A DNA stretch of 23,711 nt. Origin: Actinomycetota bacterium. Lineage in GTDB: Bacteria; Actinomycetota; UBA4738. The position numbers and the translations under genes were made by a program. The notes below the pieces were generated by a model. It worked only from the letters and a program-made list of their open reading frames with translations. It was not told the origin of the DNA and ran no database searches. Numbering within the stretch: the first letter of the stretch is position 1; each line of letters begins with the position of its first letter. The stretch lies in the NCBI GenBank assembly GCA_005888465.1, contig VAYJ01000033.1, forward strand, positions 1 to 23,711, written 5' to 3'. This document shows positions 1-6,174 of this stretch, in pieces.

Positions 1-470
1 CACGGGATGATGCCCGCGCAGACCCCGTAGGGTTCGCGCTGCACGAACTCCCATGCCGGCGCGGGGAAGTCGGTCCGTGGGACGGGCTGGGTGAACTCGA
101 GCCGCTCCGCCGCCTCCGCCAGGTACTGCCAGTGATAGACGCCGAGCGGGATCGTGAAGAGGTTCGCCATCCGCAGGGTGTGCCCCGCGTCGCGCGCCTC
201 GAGCTCCGACAGGTCCGCCTGGCGTTCCGCCAGCAGCTCGCCCATCCGGACGAGGATCCGCGAGCGCTCGCGGGGACTCATTGTCGGCCAGGGCCCTTCG
301 TCGAACGCGCGCCGTGCGGCGCCCACGGCCCGGTCGACATCCTCGGCGCCCGCGCGGGCCACGCTCGTGATCAGCGAGCCGTCGGATGGATTGCGCGTCT
401 CGAACGTCTCGCCGGTCAACGAGGCGACGAACTCGCCATCGATGAAGAGCGAGCAGACCGGTGTGCCCAT
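1..470 (-). CDS. Aldehyde dehydrogenase family protein, N-terminal part (gene continues beyond window)
   Basis: The visible 156 residues are the N-terminal part of an NAD(P)-dependent aldehyde dehydrogenase, which oxidises an aldehyde to the acid. They begin MGTPVCSLFIDGEF and contain the family pattern of an early FIDGEFV strand, an ETRNPSDGS segment, an A-ARRAFDEGPWP segment and a C-terminal REPYGVCAGIIPW. The last corresponds to the strand before the cofactor-binding fold. The YHWQYLAEAAE segment resembles betaine-aldehyde or phenylacetaldehyde dehydrogenase types, but the substrate cannot be told. The catalytic Cys and Glu lie outside the window. The ATG at 470 is 24 bases after the panB stop, in the same orientation. 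No Shine-Dalgarno is obvious, but TATCCT lies 10 bases upstream, so the gene may have its own promoter. An operon with panB is possible from spacing, though no pantothenate role is implied. Confidence 0.92.
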   Translation of the reverse strand, partial: MGTPVCSLFIDGEFVASLTGETFETRNPSDGSLITSVARAGAEDVDRAVGAARRAFDEGPWPTMSPRERSRILVRMGELLAERQADLSELEARDAGHTLRMANLFTIPLGVYHWQYLAEAAERLEFTQPVPRTDFPAPAWEFVQREPYGVCAGIIP

Positions 471-480
471 CCCGACCGTG

Positions 481-486
481 AGGATA
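481..486 (-). promoter_or_regulatory. Candidate -10 element (TATCCT) for the aldehyde dehydrogenase gene
   Basis: TATCCT on the minus strand ends 10 bases before the ATG at 470 and lies just downstream of the panB stop codon. It fits the actinobacterial TAnnnT -10 pattern. No convincing -35 is seen, and the gene has no clear Shine-Dalgarno. Transcription from here would give a leader of only a few bases. Confidence 0.3.
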
Positions 487-494
487 GCCCCGCC

Positions 495-1286
495 TCAGCG
501 GTAGGCGTGCGCCTCGTCGGGAAACTCGCCCGCGGCGACGTCGGCGGCGAACCTGGTGACCGCCTCGGCGATCGTCTCGCGCAGGTGGGCGTAGGGCTTG
601 GCGAACTTCGGATACGAGCCGAAGCCGAGCCCCAGGAGGTCGTTGATCACCAGGACCTGGCCGTCGCAGTGGGGCCCGGCCCCGATCCCGATCGTTGGCG
701 CGGACATGGTCTCGGTGATCCTGGCGGCGAGATCCGATGGGATGCCCTCGAGCACGAGCGCGAAGATGCCGGCCTTGTCCAGGGCCTGGGCTTCGTCGAG
801 GATCTTCCGGGCATCCTCCTCGGTCCTTCCCTGCACGCGGTAGCCGCCCATGGCGTGCACCGACTGGGGGCCGAGCCCGATGTGGCCCATCACGGGGATC
901 CCCCGGTCGACGATCGCCGCGGCGACCTCGATCACGGGACGCTCCAGCTTGATCGCGTGGGCGCCGCCCTCCTTCAGGAATCGGCCGGCGTTCGCGATGG
1001 CGTCCTCGATGGCGGTGTGGAACGACATGAACGGCATGTCGCCCACGACCAGGGCGTTCGTCGCGCCCCGGACGACGGCTCGCGTGTGATGGAGCATCTC
1101 CTGCATCGTCACGGGGATGGTCGTCTCGTAGCCGAGGACGTTGTTGCCGACCGAGTCCCCCACGAGGATCACCGGGATCCCGGCTTCGTCCAGGATCCGC
1201 GCGGTCGGGTAGTCGTAGGCGGTGAGCATGACGAAGCGCTCACCCCGCTCCTTGAAGGCCCGCAGGTCGCGGACGGTGACGGACAT
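495..1286 (-). CDS. panB: 3-methyl-2-oxobutanoate hydroxymethyltransferase (ketopantoate hydroxymethyltransferase)
   Basis: PanB transfers a hydroxymethyl group from 5,10-methylenetetrahydrofolate to 2-oxoisovalerate, giving ketopantoate, the first committed step of pantothenate and coenzyme A synthesis in the cytosol. The 263-aa product has the usual length and the whole TIM-barrel pattern. It shows an early LTAYDYPTA, the Mg-binding aspartates D44 (LVGDSVGNN) and D83 (VVGDMPFMS), the GGAHAIKLE segment (E115), GHIGLGPQ, and the catalytic E180 in LVLEGIP. The start is ATG 1286: an AAGGAGG ribosome site (1295-1301) sits 8 bases upstream, and the open frame beyond it is Arg/Pro-rich shadow. The gene is divergent from the rpsF cluster. 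No panC or panD is adjacent in this window. The identification is secure by pattern. Confidence 0.97.
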   Translation of the reverse strand: MSVTVRDLRAFKERGERFVMLTAYDYPTARILDEAGIPVILVGDSVGNNVLGYETTIPVTMQEMLHHTRAVVRGATNALVVGDMPFMSFHTAIEDAIANAGRFLKEGGAHAIKLERPVIEVAAAIVDRGIPVMGHIGLGPQSVHAMGGYRVQGRTEEDARKILDEAQALDKAGIFALVLEGIPSDLAARITETMSAPTIGIGAGPHCDGQVLVINDLLGLGFGSYPKFAKPYAHLRETIAEAVTRFAADVAAGEFPDEAHAYR

Positions 1287-1327
1287 GGCTCGCGCCTCCT
1301 TCGGTCGAGTGCACGGCTGCTTCGGCG

Positions 1328-1333
1328 AGTGTA
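1328..1333 (-). promoter_or_regulatory. Candidate -10 element (TACACT) for panB
   Basis: TACACT on the minus strand lies about 41 bases before the panB ATG, leaving room for a short leader carrying the AAGGAGG site. It matches the TAnnnT pattern, and the same hexamer occurs before the GAF/kinase gene (13215-13220). No good -35 is visible, so this is tentative. Confidence 0.28.
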
Positions 1334-1464
1334 CGCCCCGGAGGCGTGTCACACCCGCAGGGTAGGATGCGGACGATCGGGCGGGTCGGGCGCGCCGGGG
1401 CGGGCTGCTACCATGAGGGTCCACTCCTGCTCCTTCGGGGGCCGCGCAGACCAGAGGAGGTGGA

Positions 1465-1767
1465 ATGCGGAAGTACGAGATCATGCTCATCTTGCCCGCG
1501 GACGCCGATGAGGGCGTCGTGGCCGGGGTCACGGATCGGATCCGGCAGACGCTGGCCGAGCGAGGAGGCGAGATCGTCGGGACGACCCCGTGGGGCCGTC
1601 GCCGGCTCGCCTACCCGATCGGCCATCGGTCCGAGGGCTTCTATCTCATCGTCGACGGCATGGCAGACCCTGCCGCCGTGAAGGAGCTCGACCGGGTGCT
1701 CTCGCTCGCCGACGATGTCGTTCGATTCAAAGTGGTGGTCCGATCCGCCGACCGCAAGACGGCTTGA
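1465..1767 (+). CDS. rpsF: 30S ribosomal protein bS6
   Basis: bS6 binds the central domain of 16S rRNA as a pair with bS18 in the small-subunit platform. The 100-aa product has the full family pattern: an N-terminal MRKYEIMLIL strand, the helix with ITDRIRQ-like spacing, the TTPWGRRRLAYPIGHRSEGFYLIV core, and the LDRVLSLADDVVRFKVV C-terminal ferredoxin-like half. The length is normal. The ATG at 1465 follows an AGAGGAGG ribosome site (1453-1460). It is the first gene of the plus-strand string rpsF-ssb-rpsR-rplI, an arrangement conserved across many bacteria. ssb starts 10 bases after its stop. Possible -10 hexamers (TAGGAT at 1363, TACCAT at 1409) lie upstream, but neither has a supporting -35. 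Confidence 0.97.
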   Translation: MRKYEIMLILPADADEGVVAGVTDRIRQTLAERGGEIVGTTPWGRRRLAYPIGHRSEGFYLIVDGMADPAAVKELDRVLSLADDVVRFKVVVRSADRKTA

Positions 1768-1777
1768 GGAGAAGACG

Positions 1778-2224
1778 ATGGCACAGGACAACCAGGTCGT
1801 GATCGTGGGCAACCTGACCCGCGACCCCGAGCTTCGTTACACGCCGAACGGTGCTGCGCTCGTGAAGTTCGGCGTGGCCGTGAGCCGGCGCGTCAAGGAC
1901 GACGCGACGGGGCAGTGGAAGGACGCGGATACGTCGTTCTTCGACGTCACCGCGTGGCGCTCCCTCGCCGAGAACGTCGCCGAGACGCTCACCCAAGGGA
2001 ACCGTGTGGTCGTGGTGGGGCGCCTGCGCACCAACTCGTGGGAGACGCCCGAGGGCGAGAAGCGCTCGAAGATCGAGATCGAGGCCGAGGAGGTCGGGCC
2101 GTCGCTGAAGTGGGCAAGCGCCAAGATCGAGCGCCAGTCCCGTGGCGCGGGCCAGGGCGACTGGCAGGCGAGCGTCTCCGTGGGCGCGGGCGGCCCCCAG
2201 GGGGAGACACCGCTGGATGGCTAA
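1778..2224 (+). CDS. ssb: Single-stranded DNA-binding protein with an atypical C-terminus
   Basis: SSB coats single-stranded DNA during replication, recombination and repair. The 148-aa product opens with NQVVIVGNLTRDPELRYTPNG, followed by FGVAVSRR, FFDVTAWRSLAENVAETL and VVVVGRLRTNSWE, covering the OB-fold to about residue 112. ATG 1778 is chosen because the homologous region begins there and a GAGGAGAAG purine run precedes it; the longer open frame back to 1715 overlaps rpsF. The tail after residue 113 is short and Gly/Ser-rich and ends ETPLDG. The usual acidic DDxxPF-like tip that recruits partner proteins is absent. The end overlaps the rpsR start by 8 bases, so the two are probably translationally linked. 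Placement between rpsF and rpsR is the classic arrangement. Confidence 0.95.
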   Translation: MAQDNQVVIVGNLTRDPELRYTPNGAALVKFGVAVSRRVKDDATGQWKDADTSFFDVTAWRSLAENVAETLTQGNRVVVVGRLRTNSWETPEGEKRSKIEIEAEEVGPSLKWASAKIERQSRGAGQGDWQASVSVGAGGPQGETPLDG

Positions 2225-2489
2225 CAAGGACCGGGACCGGCGCAAGCCCCGCCGGGAGAAGGAAGAGAAGCCCTGGAAGAAGCAGAAGAAGAAGTTCTGC
2301 GTCTTCTGCAAGGACAAGGTCGCCTACATCGACTACAAGGACGTCGGCGCGATCCGGAAGTTCGTCTCCGACCGGGGGAAGATCCGGGCTCGACGCGTGA
2401 CGGGCAACTGTGCCCAGCACCAGCGCGAGGTAGCGACCGCGGTGAAGAACGCACGCGAGATGGCCCTGCTGCCCTACACGGCCCGATGA
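2217..2489 (+). CDS. rpsR: 30S ribosomal protein bS18, zinc-binding (C+) type
   Basis: bS18 pairs with bS6 on the platform of the small subunit. The 90-aa product has a very basic N-terminal extension (about residues 1-27, rich in Lys/Arg/Glu), then FCVFC, the IDYKDV core, VSDRGKIRARRVTGNCAQHQR and the C-terminal MALLPYT. The CxxC pair plus the Cys-x2-His in GNCAQHQR is the zinc-ribbon arrangement of the C+ paralogue. E. coli-type S18 lacks these cysteines. The start ATG lies inside the end of ssb. The stop TGA overlaps the rplI ATG (ATGA), so ssb, rpsR and rplI appear translationally coupled. Confidence 0.96.
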   Translation: MANKDRDRRKPRREKEEKPWKKQKKKFCVFCKDKVAYIDYKDVGAIRKFVSDRGKIRARRVTGNCAQHQREVATAVKNAREMALLPYTAR

Positions 2490-2932
2490 GGGTCATCCTG
2501 CAGCGAGAGGTCGACAAGCTGGGGCAGCGCGGGGACCTCGTCGAGGTCGCCGACGGCTACGCGCGGAACTACCTCATCCCTCGCGGGCTGGCGGCGGCGG
2601 CGACGGGCGGGGCGGTGCGCCATGCCCAGCGTCTGCGCTCAGGTCACGAGGAGCGCAGCCGCAAGGTGCTCGCGGAGGCTCAGGCCCTCGCCGAGTCGCT
2701 CACCGCGCAACCCCTGCGCGTGCGCGCCAAGGCGGGGGGCGACGGCCGGCTCTTCGGCAGCATCACGGCCGCCGATGTTGCGCGGGAGTTGTCGGCGCGC
2801 GGGGGCGGGGCGTTCGACCGCCGCCAGGTGCACCTCGACGAGCCGATCCGAAACGTGGGGAGCCATCCCGTCTCGGTCCGGCTGCACCCGGACGTGAGCC
2901 CGACCCTCACCGTGGAGGTCGTGGCCGAATAG
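2486..2932 (+). CDS. rplI: 50S ribosomal protein bL9
   Basis: bL9 binds domain V of 23S rRNA near the L1 stalk and helps keep the reading frame. The 148-aa product has the N-terminal RNA-binding signature: MRVILQREVDKLGQRGDLVEV, then DGYARNYLIPRGLA. A long connecting helix (about residues 42-75) follows, then a C-terminal domain with GRLFGSITAADVA and a DRRQVHLDEPIRNVGSHPV region. The length is typical. It overlaps rpsR by 4 bases (ATGA), and it is the last gene before a 203-base gap and dnaB. Its TAG stop is the first codon of an 8-base tandem repeat (2930-2953). Confidence 0.96.
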   Translation: MRVILQREVDKLGQRGDLVEVADGYARNYLIPRGLAAAATGGAVRHAQRLRSGHEERSRKVLAEAQALAESLTAQPLRVRAKAGGDGRLFGSITAADVARELSARGGGAFDRRQVHLDEPIRNVGSHPVSVRLHPDVSPTLTVEVVAE

Positions 2933-2953
2933 CCGCATAGCCGCATCGCCGCA
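2930..2953 (+). repeat. Three tandem 8-base units starting at the rplI stop codon
   Basis: The unit TAGCCGCA occurs twice exactly (2930-2937, 2938-2945) and once with one mismatch as TCGCCGCA (2946-2953). The first unit contains the rplI TAG stop. No function is evident. It may be a replication-slippage product. Confidence 0.6.
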
Positions 2954-2987
2954 GGTCGGGGGCTGTCGGTCTGCGTCGCTACGATCG

Positions 2988-3006
2988 TTCGCGTGGCGCA
3001 CGCGAA
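2988..3006. repeat. Perfect 8-bp inverted repeat in the rplI-dnaB gap
   Basis: TTCGCGTG (2988-2995) and its exact complement CACGCGAA (2999-3006) are separated by GCG. The stem is not followed by a T-run on either strand, so it does not look like an intrinsic terminator. A TANNAT-like hexamer TACGAT lies just upstream at 2980-2985. An operator near a dnaB transcription start is therefore possible, but unproven. Confidence 0.55.
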
Positions 3007-3050
3007 AAGTGGCGAACTGATCTGGCGCGGTGTTCGCGCAGGTCCGAGCG

Positions 3051-3059
3051 CTATCCACA
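3051..3059 (+). promoter_or_regulatory. Single DnaA-box-like 9-mer upstream of dnaB
   Basis: CTATCCACA differs from the classical DnaA box TTATCCACA at one position. It lies 77 bases before the dnaB start. It is the only such site I noticed in the gap, and one near-match can occur by chance. Confidence 0.22.
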
Positions 3060-3135
3060 CGTCGTCCCACGAGTGTTCCTCTGGAAACCCCCAGCGGAGA
3101 ACGGGTAGCCTGCCGCGTCGCTCTGGGAGGGGGAT

Positions 3136-4491
3136 GTGGCAACCGTCACCGAAGATCTGACGCGCACGCGCGCCGACCGCGTCCCACCGCACAACCTGGA
3201 AGCGGAAGAGTCGGTCCTCGGCTCGATGATGCTCTCGGGCGAGGCGATCGCGAGTGTCGTCGAGACGCTAAAGGCAGAGGACTTCTATCGCTCGGCGCAC
3301 CGCCGGATCTTCGAGTCGATCCTCGGGATCTACGCGCGGGGCGAGCCCGTCGACGCCATCACCACCGTCGAGGAGCTGAAGCGCCATCACGAGATCGAGG
3401 ACGTCGGGGGAGCCCTCTCCGTCTACCACCTCGTGGAGCAGGTGCCGACGCCGGCGAGCGCCGGGTACTACGCCCGCATCGTCGCGGAGCTCGCGCTCCT
3501 TCGCCGCCTCATCCGAGCCGCGTCCGACATCATGTCGAGGGCCTACGCGATCCCGGAGGACCCTCGCAAGGCCGCCGACGAGGCCGAGCAGACGATCTAC
3601 TCGGTTTCCCGGGGGCGGGAGACCGACGACGTGGTGCCCATCGGGCCGGTCGTGGACGAGGGGATGGAGGCGCTGGAGCGCGCGCAGCAGCGGGACAGCG
3701 CCTTCGCCGGCACGCCAACCGGGTTCCGCGACCTTGACGAGACCTTGTCCGGGCTGCACAAGGGCAACCTCATCATCGTGGCGGCCCGCCCGAGCGTCGG
3801 GAAGTCGGCCCTCGCCATCAACATCGCCCGCAACGTCGTCGTCGAGACGCAGCGCCCGGTCCTCATGTTCTCCCTCGAGATGTCGCGGTTCGAGATCGCC
3901 ATGCGCATGCTCTGCTCCGAGGCCCGCGTCGCGTGGGATCGGGTTCGCCACGGTCGCGTCGCTCCCGAGGAATGGGCCAAGTTCACCGACGTCGCCGAGC
4001 GCCTCCACGAGGCGCCGCTGTTCATCGTCGACTCCGGCAGCGTAAACGTGGTCGACATCCGGGCGAAGGCGCGTCGGATGCGCGGGAGCCCCATGGGGCT
4101 CGAGCTCGTGATCGTCGACTACCTCCAACTGATGGCCGGGCATCGGCGCGTGGAGAACCGCCAGCAGGAGATCGCCGAGATCAGCCGCTCCCTGAAGCTC
4201 CTCGCCAAGGAGCTCGAGGTGCCCGTTATCGCGGTCTCCCAGCTGAACCGAGACCCGGAGCGCCGCCAGGACAAGCGCCCGCAGCTCTCCGACCTGCGCG
4301 AATCGGGCCAGATCGAGCAGGACGCGGACGTCGTGCTGCTCATCCACCGGGACATGGACACGGACAACCCGCAGGCGCGCGGCCGGGCCGACGTGATCAT
4401 CGCTAAGCACCGCAACGGCCCCATCGGGAAGGTCGAGCTCACATTCCTCGAGTCCATCACCTCGTTCCGGGACTTCGCGCCGACGAGGTGA
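3136..4491 (+). CDS. dnaB: Replicative DNA helicase DnaB
   Basis: DnaB is the hexameric 5'-3' helicase that unwinds DNA ahead of the replication fork. The 451-aa product has the N-terminal helical domain (about residues 14-115, beginning VPPHNLEAEESVLGSMML) and a linker. The RecA-like domain follows: PTGFRDLDETLSGLHKGNLII, the Walker A segment ARPSVGKS (217-224), EMSRFEIAMRML, the Walker B LVIVDYLQLM with D328, VIAVSQLNRDPERR, LRESGQIEQDADVVLLIHRD, and KHRNGPIG. The length is standard, and there is no intein at the usual Walker A or other insertion sites. The GTG start is chosen because a strong GGGAGGGGG site (3125-3133) precedes it and the family N-terminus fits. It follows the ribosomal-protein genes after a 203-base gap that probably holds its own promoter. 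Confidence 0.97.
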   Translation: MATVTEDLTRTRADRVPPHNLEAEESVLGSMMLSGEAIASVVETLKAEDFYRSAHRRIFESILGIYARGEPVDAITTVEELKRHHEIEDVGGALSVYHLVEQVPTPASAGYYARIVAELALLRRLIRAASDIMSRAYAIPEDPRKAADEAEQTIYSVSRGRETDDVVPIGPVVDEGMEALERAQQRDSAFAGTPTGFRDLDETLSGLHKGNLIIVAARPSVGKSALAINIARNVVVETQRPVLMFSLEMSRFEIAMRMLCSEARVAWDRVRHGRVAPEEWAKFTDVAERLHEAPLFIVDSGSVNVVDIRAKARRMRGSPMGLELVIVDYLQLMAGHRRVENRQQEIAEISRSLKLLAKELEVPVIAVSQLNRDPERRQDKRPQLSDLRESGQIEQDADVVLLIHRDMDTDNPQARGRADVIIAKHRNGPIGKVELTFLESITSFRDFAPTR

Positions 4492-4505
4492 ACGGGGGGA
4501 CCGGG

Positions 4506-4511
4506 TACGCT
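4506..4511 (+). promoter_or_regulatory. Candidate -10 element (TACGCT) of a leaderless endonuclease III-like gene
   Basis: TACGCT lies 8 bases before the ATG at 4520, which has no Shine-Dalgarno. This distance is right for a -10 hexamer whose transcript starts at or next to the ATG. The same hexamer lies 7 bases before dcd. No -35 is recognisable. Confidence 0.4.
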
Positions 4512-4519
4512 GGGCGGCC

Positions 4520-5194
4520 ATGAGCCCCTCGCCCTCCACGATCCGCGAGATGGTCCGTCGGCTCGCGCGACGACTGGGACCGCTCGACCCTCCGCCGCGA
4601 CGCGAACCGATCGAGGAGCTCATCCTCACGGTGCTCTCGCAGAACACGAACGACGTGAACCGCGACCGGGCCTTCGCCGCGATGCGGGAGCGGTACCCCA
4701 CGTGGGAGGGGCTCGCCGCGGCCGACGAGCGCGCGCTCGTCGAGGCGATCCGCCCCGGCGGGCTCGCCAACACCAAGGCGCCTCGGATCCTCGCGATCCT
4801 GGCGGAGATCGCTCGTCGCGAGGGAGGAAGCCTCGACCTGGAGTGGATGAAGACGGCACGCCTCGACCGCGTCCGCGCCTACCTCGTCTCGCTCCCCGGT
4901 GTGGGGCCGAAGACGGCGGCCTGTGTGCTCGCCTTCTCGCTCGGCCGACCCACGGTGCCCGTCGACACGCACGTCTTCCGCGTGGCGCGGCGGCTGAGGT
5001 TCCTCGATGACGGCGTCGATGTGGCCCGCGCACACGTCGTCATGGACGAGCTCGTCCCGGCCTCGCTCCGCGTGCGGCTGCACGTCGGCTTCATACGGCT
5101 TGGTCGCCGTATCTGCCGCGCCGGCCGGCCGGACTGCGACGCCTGCCCCCTCCTCGATCTGTGTCCCACCGGGGCCGTGCTAGTGGGTGCCTGA
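4520..5194 (+). CDS. Endonuclease III-type DNA glycosylase/AP lyase with [4Fe-4S] cluster
   Basis: This is a base-excision-repair glycosylase of the HhH-GPD superfamily, expected to remove damaged or mismatched pyrimidines. The 224-aa protein has the helix-hairpin-helix LPGVGPKTAACV with the catalytic lysine K131, and VPVDTHVFRV with the catalytic aspartate D149. Their 18-residue spacing equals K120-D138 of E. coli Nth. Four cysteines in the C-x6-C-x2-C-x5-C pattern near the C-terminus form the iron-sulphur loop. The substrate-side motif is LSQNTNDVN rather than LSAQATD, which marks a subfamily distinct from classical Nth, so the exact lesion specificity is open and I leave the symbol blank. 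It begins 28 bases after dnaB. Its stop overlaps the next start (TGATG). Confidence 0.92.
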   Translation: MSPSPSTIREMVRRLARRLGPLDPPPRREPIEELILTVLSQNTNDVNRDRAFAAMRERYPTWEGLAAADERALVEAIRPGGLANTKAPRILAILAEIARREGGSLDLEWMKTARLDRVRAYLVSLPGVGPKTAACVLAFSLGRPTVPVDTHVFRVARRLRFLDDGVDVARAHVVMDELVPASLRVRLHVGFIRLGRRICRAGRPDCDACPLLDLCPTGAVLVGA

Positions 5195-5406
5195 TGTCGT
5201 TCTCCGAGCTGGGGCGCGAGTTCGCGCTCGGCCTGGGCGCGGCGCTCTTCGGGGCGAACCTCTGGGTGCTCCTCCGGCCGGTGGTCGCCCGGCCGCGCGA
5301 CGGTCGCGCCGTGCCGAGGCCGACCTCGACCCGAAAGGTGGTCCGCAACATGATCATCGGCGCGGGGGTCGCGGGATGGGCCCTGATCGCCTGGCTCCGC
5401 ACGTGA
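5194..5406 (+). CDS. Small two-helix membrane protein, function unknown
   Basis: This 70-aa protein begins MSFSELGREFALGL. It has two hydrophobic segments: about residues 8-28 (GLGAALFGANLWVLL) and about 48-68 (MIIGAGVAGWALIAWL). A basic, Pro/Arg-rich loop separates them, giving a probable hairpin in the membrane with the loop in the cytoplasm by the positive-inside rule. The ATG overlaps the stop of the glycosylase gene by one base (TGATG), which supports this start over one 33 bases upstream and suggests coupled translation. I recognise no family. Codon third positions are GC-rich as in neighbouring genes, so I take it as real. Confidence 0.68.
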   Translation: MSFSELGREFALGLGAALFGANLWVLLRPVVARPRDGRAVPRPTSTRKVVRNMIIGAGVAGWALIAWLRT

Positions 5407-5430
5407 TCGGGAGCACATTCAAGGAACGAT

Positions 5431-6030
5431 ATGGGTCCCGTCGATATACAAAGGGAAGTGCGTGGCCGAGCGCCCCTGATCGTCGTCGTCCTTACCTGGG
5501 GGGTTTCCGTCGCCATGGTCGCCTTCCTGACGATCAGTGGCCTGTCGCTCAAGATCCCGGGTCTGCGGCTGGTTGCCCCGAGGGGCCCGTCGCCCAGTGG
5601 GCCGCCCGTGGCGCTCCCACGGCCTCCCGCCAATCCGTCCCCGGGCGCAGCGCTCCCGGCGGAGGTTCCGCACCCGGTGAGCGTCCTTCCGGTCCTTCCG
5701 CCCCCGCCGATCCTTCCGCCCCCGCCGGTGCCCACGCCTTGCCGAACGACCCCCGACGCGCTCCGCCTGCATCACCGCCTCCATCACGGGCACGACGGAA
5801 CCTTCGGCTGCACGGTCCCGCAGTGCATCTGGCACCACCGTTGCCATCGTCGCCCTCACGGGCACGGCCGACCCATGTGGCTCGCCAAGGGCGATGTCGG
5901 GGTCGCGCTCCGGCGGCTCTGGTGGATCAACGACGCGTGGCCGGGTTCCTCGGGAGCGGGAGGCCCGTCAACGAAGCGGCACGGTTCGGGACACGCGTGG
6001 GGCTGGGGGCACGGGAAGCGGAGCGGATGA
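5431..6030 (+). CDS. Membrane-anchored protein with Pro-rich stalk and His/Cys-rich region, function unknown
   Basis: This 199-aa protein matches no family I know. Residues 15-37 form one hydrophobic segment (IVVVLTWGVSVAMVAFLTI), probably an N-terminal anchor. Residues 50-103 are very Pro-rich, including VLPPPPILPPPP, encoded by an 18-base direct repeat. Residues 114-139 are rich in His and Cys (HHRLHHGH, then C127, C132, C138, H135, H136, H139), which could bind a metal. The tail is Gly/Trp/His-rich and low in complexity. The start is supported by AAGGA five bases before the ATG, and third codon positions are strongly GC-biased in this frame. The stop lies 9 bases inside the tRNA-Gly gene on the other strand, so a shorter real product or a misjudged 3' part remains possible. 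Confidence 0.6.
   Translation: MGPVDIQREVRGRAPLIVVVLTWGVSVAMVAFLTISGLSLKIPGLRLVAPRGPSPSGPPVALPRPPANPSPGAALPAEVPHPVSVLPVLPPPPILPPPPVPTPCRTTPDALRLHHRLHHGHDGTFGCTVPQCIWHHRCHRRPHGHGRPMWLAKGDVGVALRRLWWINDAWPGSSGAGGPSTKRHGSGHAWGWGHGKRSG
5692..5727 (+). repeat. 18-base direct repeat within the Pro-rich coding region
   Basis: Two adjacent 18-base copies (5692-5709 and 5710-5727) differ only in the first base (G or A) and share TCCTTCCGCCCCCGCCG. They encode VLPPPP followed by ILPPPP. A partial extra copy (GTCCTTCCG) precedes them. Confidence 0.75.
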
Positions 6031-6092
6031 GGGGAATCGAACCCCCGTCTCAAGCTTGGGAAGCTTGCGTTCTACCATTGAACCACATCCGC
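6022..6092 (-). tRNA. tRNA-Gly, anticodon CCC
   Basis: The minus strand folds into a complete cloverleaf. The acceptor is GCGGATG paired with CATCCGC, and the D-arm GTTC/GAAC carries the glycine-typical AATGGTA loop. The anticodon stem CAAGC/GCTTG encloses the loop TTCCCAA (anticodon CCC, reading GGG). A 4-base variable loop follows, then a T-arm GGGGG/CCCCT around TTCGATT and a U discriminator. The 3' CCA is not encoded. It stands alone between two plus-strand genes, and its 3' end overlaps the end of the upstream open frame by 9 bases. Confidence 0.96.
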
Positions 6093-6104
6093 GGGATCGC
6101 CCGG

Positions 6105-6110
6105 ATTCTA
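6105..6110 (-). promoter_or_regulatory. Candidate -10 element (TAGAAT) for tRNA-Gly
   Basis: TAGAAT on the minus strand, 12 bases before the tRNA 5' end, is close to the TATAAT consensus and suitably placed for a short leader. No good -35 is seen 16-18 bases further up. Confidence 0.45.
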
Positions 6111-6161
6111 CCAATCGTGCCCGTGCGGACCTCGGACCGAGGAGCCGCGCAGACCCTGTAG

Positions 6162-6167
6162 TACGCT
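6162..6167 (+). promoter_or_regulatory. Candidate -10 element (TACGCT) of a leaderless dcd
   Basis: TACGCT lies 7 bases before the dcd ATG, which has no Shine-Dalgarno. The hexamer and spacing almost repeat those before the gene at 4520. No -35 is recognisable. Confidence 0.4.
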
Positions 6168-6174
6168 TCGCCGG

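Noticed and set aside
1287..1464. Autogenous S6:S18 leader RNA structure before rpsF
   Set aside because: I looked for the hairpin with the CCG bulge known from other bacteria but could not build a convincing one by eye. Covariance-model searching would be needed.
132..1511. 459-codon plus-strand frame across panB and the aldehyde dehydrogenase
   Set aside because: It is antisense to two clearly recognised genes and has a low-complexity composition.
3268..4776. 502-codon minus-strand frame opposite dnaB
   Set aside because: It is a shadow frame rich in Arg, Asp, Leu and Val. The plus strand encodes a complete DnaB.
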